Source: Candidatus Dormiibacterota bacterium (GTDB lineage Bacteria > Chloroflexota > Dormibacteria > Aeolococcales > Bog-877). Taken from it: a stretch of 23,436 nucleotides of DNA. Made by a program: the position numbers and the translations under genes. The DNA is taken from contig JASHRA010000148.1 of assembly GCA_030038765.1 (NCBI GenBank), positions 1-23,436 of the forward strand, given 5' to 3'. The notes under the pieces are model-generated. The model did no database searches. It saw only the letters and a list, made by a program, of their open reading frames with translations, and had not been told where the DNA came from. Shown here piece by piece: positions 21,348-23,436 of the stretch (position 1 is its first letter; each line of letters opens with the position of its first letter).

Positions 21348-22769
21348 TCAGGCCGCTGGCACCAGCTCCTTGAGCGCCGCCAGCAGCCGCACCACCGACT
21401 CGCGGGCGTCCCCGAACAGCATCAGGGTGCGGGGGTCGTAGTAGAGCTGGTTCTCGATCCCGGCGAAGCCCGGGTTCATGCTCCGCTTCAGCACCACCAC
21501 GTGCTCCGCCTGGTCCACGTTGAGGATGGGCATGCCGTAGATGGGGCTCGAGGGGTTGCTGCGGGCGGCCGGATTGGTCACGTCGTTGGCCCCGATGACC
21601 ACGGCCACGTCGGTGCGGGGGAACTCGGGGTTGATGTCCGCCATCTCCCGGAGCTGGGTGTAGGGCACATCCGCCTCGGCCAGGAGGACGTTCATGTGCC
21701 CCGGCATCCGCCCGGCCACGGGATGGATCGCGTACTTCACCTCCACGCCCCGGCGCTCGAGCTGGGTGGCGAGTTCCTTGACCTCGTGCTGGGCCTTGGC
21801 CACGGCCATGCCGTAGCCGGGCACGAAGACCACCTGGCGGGCGTAGCCGAGCAGGATGGCGACGTCCTCCGGGGTGACGCTGTGGACGCTCCGGTCCCCC
21901 GCCTCTCCGGCCTCGCCGGCGGCCTCCACCTGGCTGCCGAAGGCGCTGAAGAGGACGTTGGCGAGGGAGCGGTTCATGGCCCGGCTCATGAGCTGGGTGA
22001 GGATCGTGCCCGAGGCCCCGACCAGGGCCCCGGCGACGATCAGGACCTCGTTGTCGAGGACGAACCCGCTGACCGCCGCCGCCAGCCCGGTGAAGGAGTT
22101 GAGGAGGGAGATGATGACCGGCATGTCGGCGCCGCCCACGGGCAGGACGAAGGCCACCCCGAAGCCGAGGGCGAGGAGCTCGTAGGCGAGGAAGAGCCAG
22201 ATCGAGGCGTGCACGGCGACGATGACCACCCCCAGGGCCACGATCACCGCCAGCAGGGCCCCGTTGGCCGCCCGTTGGTAGGGGAAGGTGACCGGGGTCC
22301 CCCGCATCAGGCCCTGCAGCTTGCTGAAGGCGATCAGGCTGCCGGAGAAGCTGACCGAGCCGATGAGGCAGCCGATCACGATCGGCACCGAGCTGCCCGG
22401 GCTCAGCGTGGCCACGCCGCTGGCCAGCTCGCCGGTGCGGTGGATGAACTCGTCGGCTCCGATCAGGGCGGCCGCGCCGCCGCCCATGCCGTTGAAGAGG
22501 GCCACCATCTGGGGCATGGCCGTCATCCGGACCATGCGGGCGGCGGCGGTGCCCAGCACCGCCCCCACCACCAGGGCCGGGATCACCGCCGCCCAGGGCA
22601 GGGCCCCCAGCCCCACGAAGGTCACCAGCAGGGCGATCAGCATCCCCACCGCCGCCAGCCAGTTGCCCCGCCGCGCCGTGGCCGGGGATCCCAGGAGCCG
22701 GATGCCGAAGATGAAGAGGATCGCGGTGGCGAGGTACCCCAGGGCCACCAGCTGGGGGAAGTGGATCAC
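21348..22769 (-). CDS. pntB: Proton-translocating NAD(P)+ transhydrogenase subunit beta
   Basis: The 473-residue membrane protein exchanges hydride between NADH and NADP+, driven by proton motive force, making NADPH. Residues 1-290 carry about nine membrane segments, including MPQMVALFNGMGGGAAALIG and VAFVLPVGGADMPVIISLLNSFTGLAAA. The NADP(H)-binding domain III follows from about 295. Its landmarks are VVFVPGYGMAVAKAQHEV, HPVAGRMPGHMNVLLAEADV, VVIGANDVTNPAA, YGMPILNVDQAEHV and LKRSMNPGFAGIENQLY. All hallmark blocks are intact. Start: GTG at 22769-22767, overlapping the preceding stop by four bases. An open frame extending further upstream is an artefact of the neighbouring gene. Last gene of the pntAA-AB-B operon in this window. 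Confidence 0.97.
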   Translation of the reverse strand: MIHFPQLVALGYLATAILFIFGIRLLGSPATARRGNWLAAVGMLIALLVTFVGLGALPWAAVIPALVVGAVLGTAAARMVRMTAMPQMVALFNGMGGGAAALIGADEFIHRTGELASGVATLSPGSSVPIVIGCLIGSVSFSGSLIAFSKLQGLMRGTPVTFPYQRAANGALLAVIVALGVVIVAVHASIWLFLAYELLALGFGVAFVLPVGGADMPVIISLLNSFTGLAAAVSGFVLDNEVLIVAGALVGASGTILTQLMSRAMNRSLANVLFSAFGSQVEAAGEAGEAGDRSVHSVTPEDVAILLGYARQVVFVPGYGMAVAKAQHEVKELATQLERRGVEVKYAIHPVAGRMPGHMNVLLAEADVPYTQLREMADINPEFPRTDVAVVIGANDVTNPAARSNPSSPIYGMPILNVDQAEHVVVLKRSMNPGFAGIENQLYYDPRTLMLFGDARESVVRLLAALKELVPAA

Positions 22770-23083
22770 CTGGGCCGTTCCTCGCCGGGGCCGGGTCGCC
22801 GCTTGAACATCTCCAGCATCCGGTCGGTGACGACGAAGCCTCCGACCACGTTGATGGTCCCCAGGAGGACGGCCAGGAAGGCGATCACCGTGCCCGCCGT
22901 CCCGTGGACGCCGGCGGCGATCACCAGCGCTCCCACCAGCACGATGCCGTGGATGGCGTTGGTCCCGGACATCAGCGGCGTGTGCAGGGTGGCCGGCACC
23001 TTGGAGATGAGCTCGAAGCCGATGAAGACGGCCAGCACGAAGATGAACAGGCCGATCAGCAAGGACCCGCCGAAGGCGCTCAT
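22766..23083 (-). CDS. pntAB: NAD(P)+ transhydrogenase membrane subunit PntAB (alpha-2)
   Basis: The 105-residue membrane protein has three predicted helices (LLIGLFIFVLAVFIGFELI, IHGIVLVGALVIAAGV and VIAFLAVLLGTINVVGGFVV). The family landmarks are PATLHTPLMSGTNAIHGIV and GGFVVTDRMLEMFKRR. It supplies the alpha-side membrane part that is fused to the NAD-binding domain in enteric PntA but separate in the three-subunit form. ATG at 23083-23081 overlaps the pntAA stop (ATGA), and its own stop overlaps the pntB start (GTGA). Confidence 0.96.
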   Translation of the reverse strand: MSAFGGSLLIGLFIFVLAVFIGFELISKVPATLHTPLMSGTNAIHGIVLVGALVIAAGVHGTAGTVIAFLAVLLGTINVVGGFVVTDRMLEMFKRRPGPGEERPR

Positions 23084-23436
23084 GAGGCCGGCACGGAGGG
23101 GAGTTGGCCATCGTGGACGACGCAGGTCGCGGCCACGACCTGGTCTTCGAAATTCAGTTCGAGACGACCATCCTTGATGATCGACAGGAGGAACCGGGCG
23201 AGGTTCCTGGACATCAGCTGGCTGGCGTGGTACGGCATCCGCGAGGGCAGGTCGGTCGGTCCCAGGATCACCACGCCATGGACCTCGACCTCCCCGCCCG
23301 GCTGGGTCAGCTCGCAGTTGCCCCCGGCCTCGGCGGCCAGGTCGACGATCACGGAGCCCGGTCGCATCTTCTCGACCGTCGGGGCCCGCACGAGCACGGG
23401 GGACTTCCGCCCCGGGATCGCCGCCGTCGTGATCAC
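23080..23436 (-). CDS. pntAA: NAD(P)+ transhydrogenase NAD-binding subunit PntAA (alpha-1), partial
   Basis: Only the C-terminal 118 residues or so are present; the gene continues past the right edge. The visible part matches domain I of the transhydrogenase: ITTAAIPGRKSPVLV, MRPGSVIVDLAAEAGGNCELT, GVVILGPTDLPSRMPYHASQLMSRNL and a C-terminal tail of about 45 residues. The RPGSVIVDLAAEAGGN block is the family signature also shared with alanine dehydrogenase. The apparent GTG at the edge is not the start. Its stop overlaps the pntAB ATG. Confidence 0.95.
   Translation of the reverse strand: MITTAAIPGRKSPVLVRAPTVEKMRPGSVIVDLAAEAGGNCELTQPGGEVEVHGVVILGPTDLPSRMPYHASQLMSRNLARFLLSIIKDGRLELNFEDQVVAATCVVHDGQLPSVPAS

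Noticed and set aside
22770..23111. N-terminal extension of pntB
   Set aside because: Extra Arg/Gly/His-rich residues are the shadow of pntAB in another frame. PntB homology begins at the GTG at 22769.

Overview
The window is very GC-rich, uses GTG starts often and packs its genes tightly. It reads as a chromosomal segment from a high-GC bacterium of the Actinomycetota or the Chloroflexota/Dormibacterota side. Supporting signs are a Zincin_2/DUF2342-type metallopeptidase, a three-subunit proton-translocating transhydrogenase, an HrcA/CIRCE-controlled groEL, and many start codons that sit 6-7 nt after a -10-like hexamer, the layout of leaderless mRNAs. The phylum cannot be fixed from the sequence alone. 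No tRNA, rRNA, CRISPR array, insertion sequence or phage gene was seen.

Layout. 1-609 (minus): a gene cut by the left edge and an ECF sigma factor, overlapping. 610-873: two GC-rich hairpins and a possible tiny ORF. 874-2481 (minus): a solitary groEL with a CIRCE operator upstream. 2622-4623 (plus): a GNAT acetyltransferase and a zinc metallopeptidase. 4681-9554 (plus): a probable five-gene operon led by a leaderless 26-codon ORF. It encodes a PATAN/DUF4388-like two-repeat protein, a SAM methyltransferase, a small four-cysteine protein, an HpcH/CitE-type CoA-ester lyase and a Cys/Met-metabolism PLP enzyme. 9446-12538: a tetR gene and an MMPL exporter gene, divergent from interlocked promoters that share a palindromic operator. 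12590-12916 (plus): a small helical protein. 12937-17634 (minus): a complete branched-chain amino-acid-type ABC importer, livKHMGF. 17771-19033 (plus): a leaderless 17-codon ORF coupled to a sarcosine/N-methyl amino-acid oxidase. 18969-20318 (minus): folC. 20328-21335 (plus): an uncharacterised lipoprotein. 21348-23436 (minus): pntB, pntAB and a partial pntAA.

How the genes work together. Four-base GTGA/ATGA overlaps or TGATG junctions join most genes within the operons, which implies translational coupling. Several opposed gene pairs overlap at their 3' ends (109 and 65 nt). One divergent pair (folC and the lipoprotein gene) has start codons only 9 nt apart, so regulatory DNA must lie inside coding DNA. 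The most unusual signal is the repeated leaderless architecture. It includes two short leaderless ORFs whose stop codons overlap the start of the real gene (4693-4773 and 17784-17837), a design that could meter translation of the downstream enzyme. The liv importer and the oxidase diverge from one control region and may serve a shared amino-acid-like substrate.
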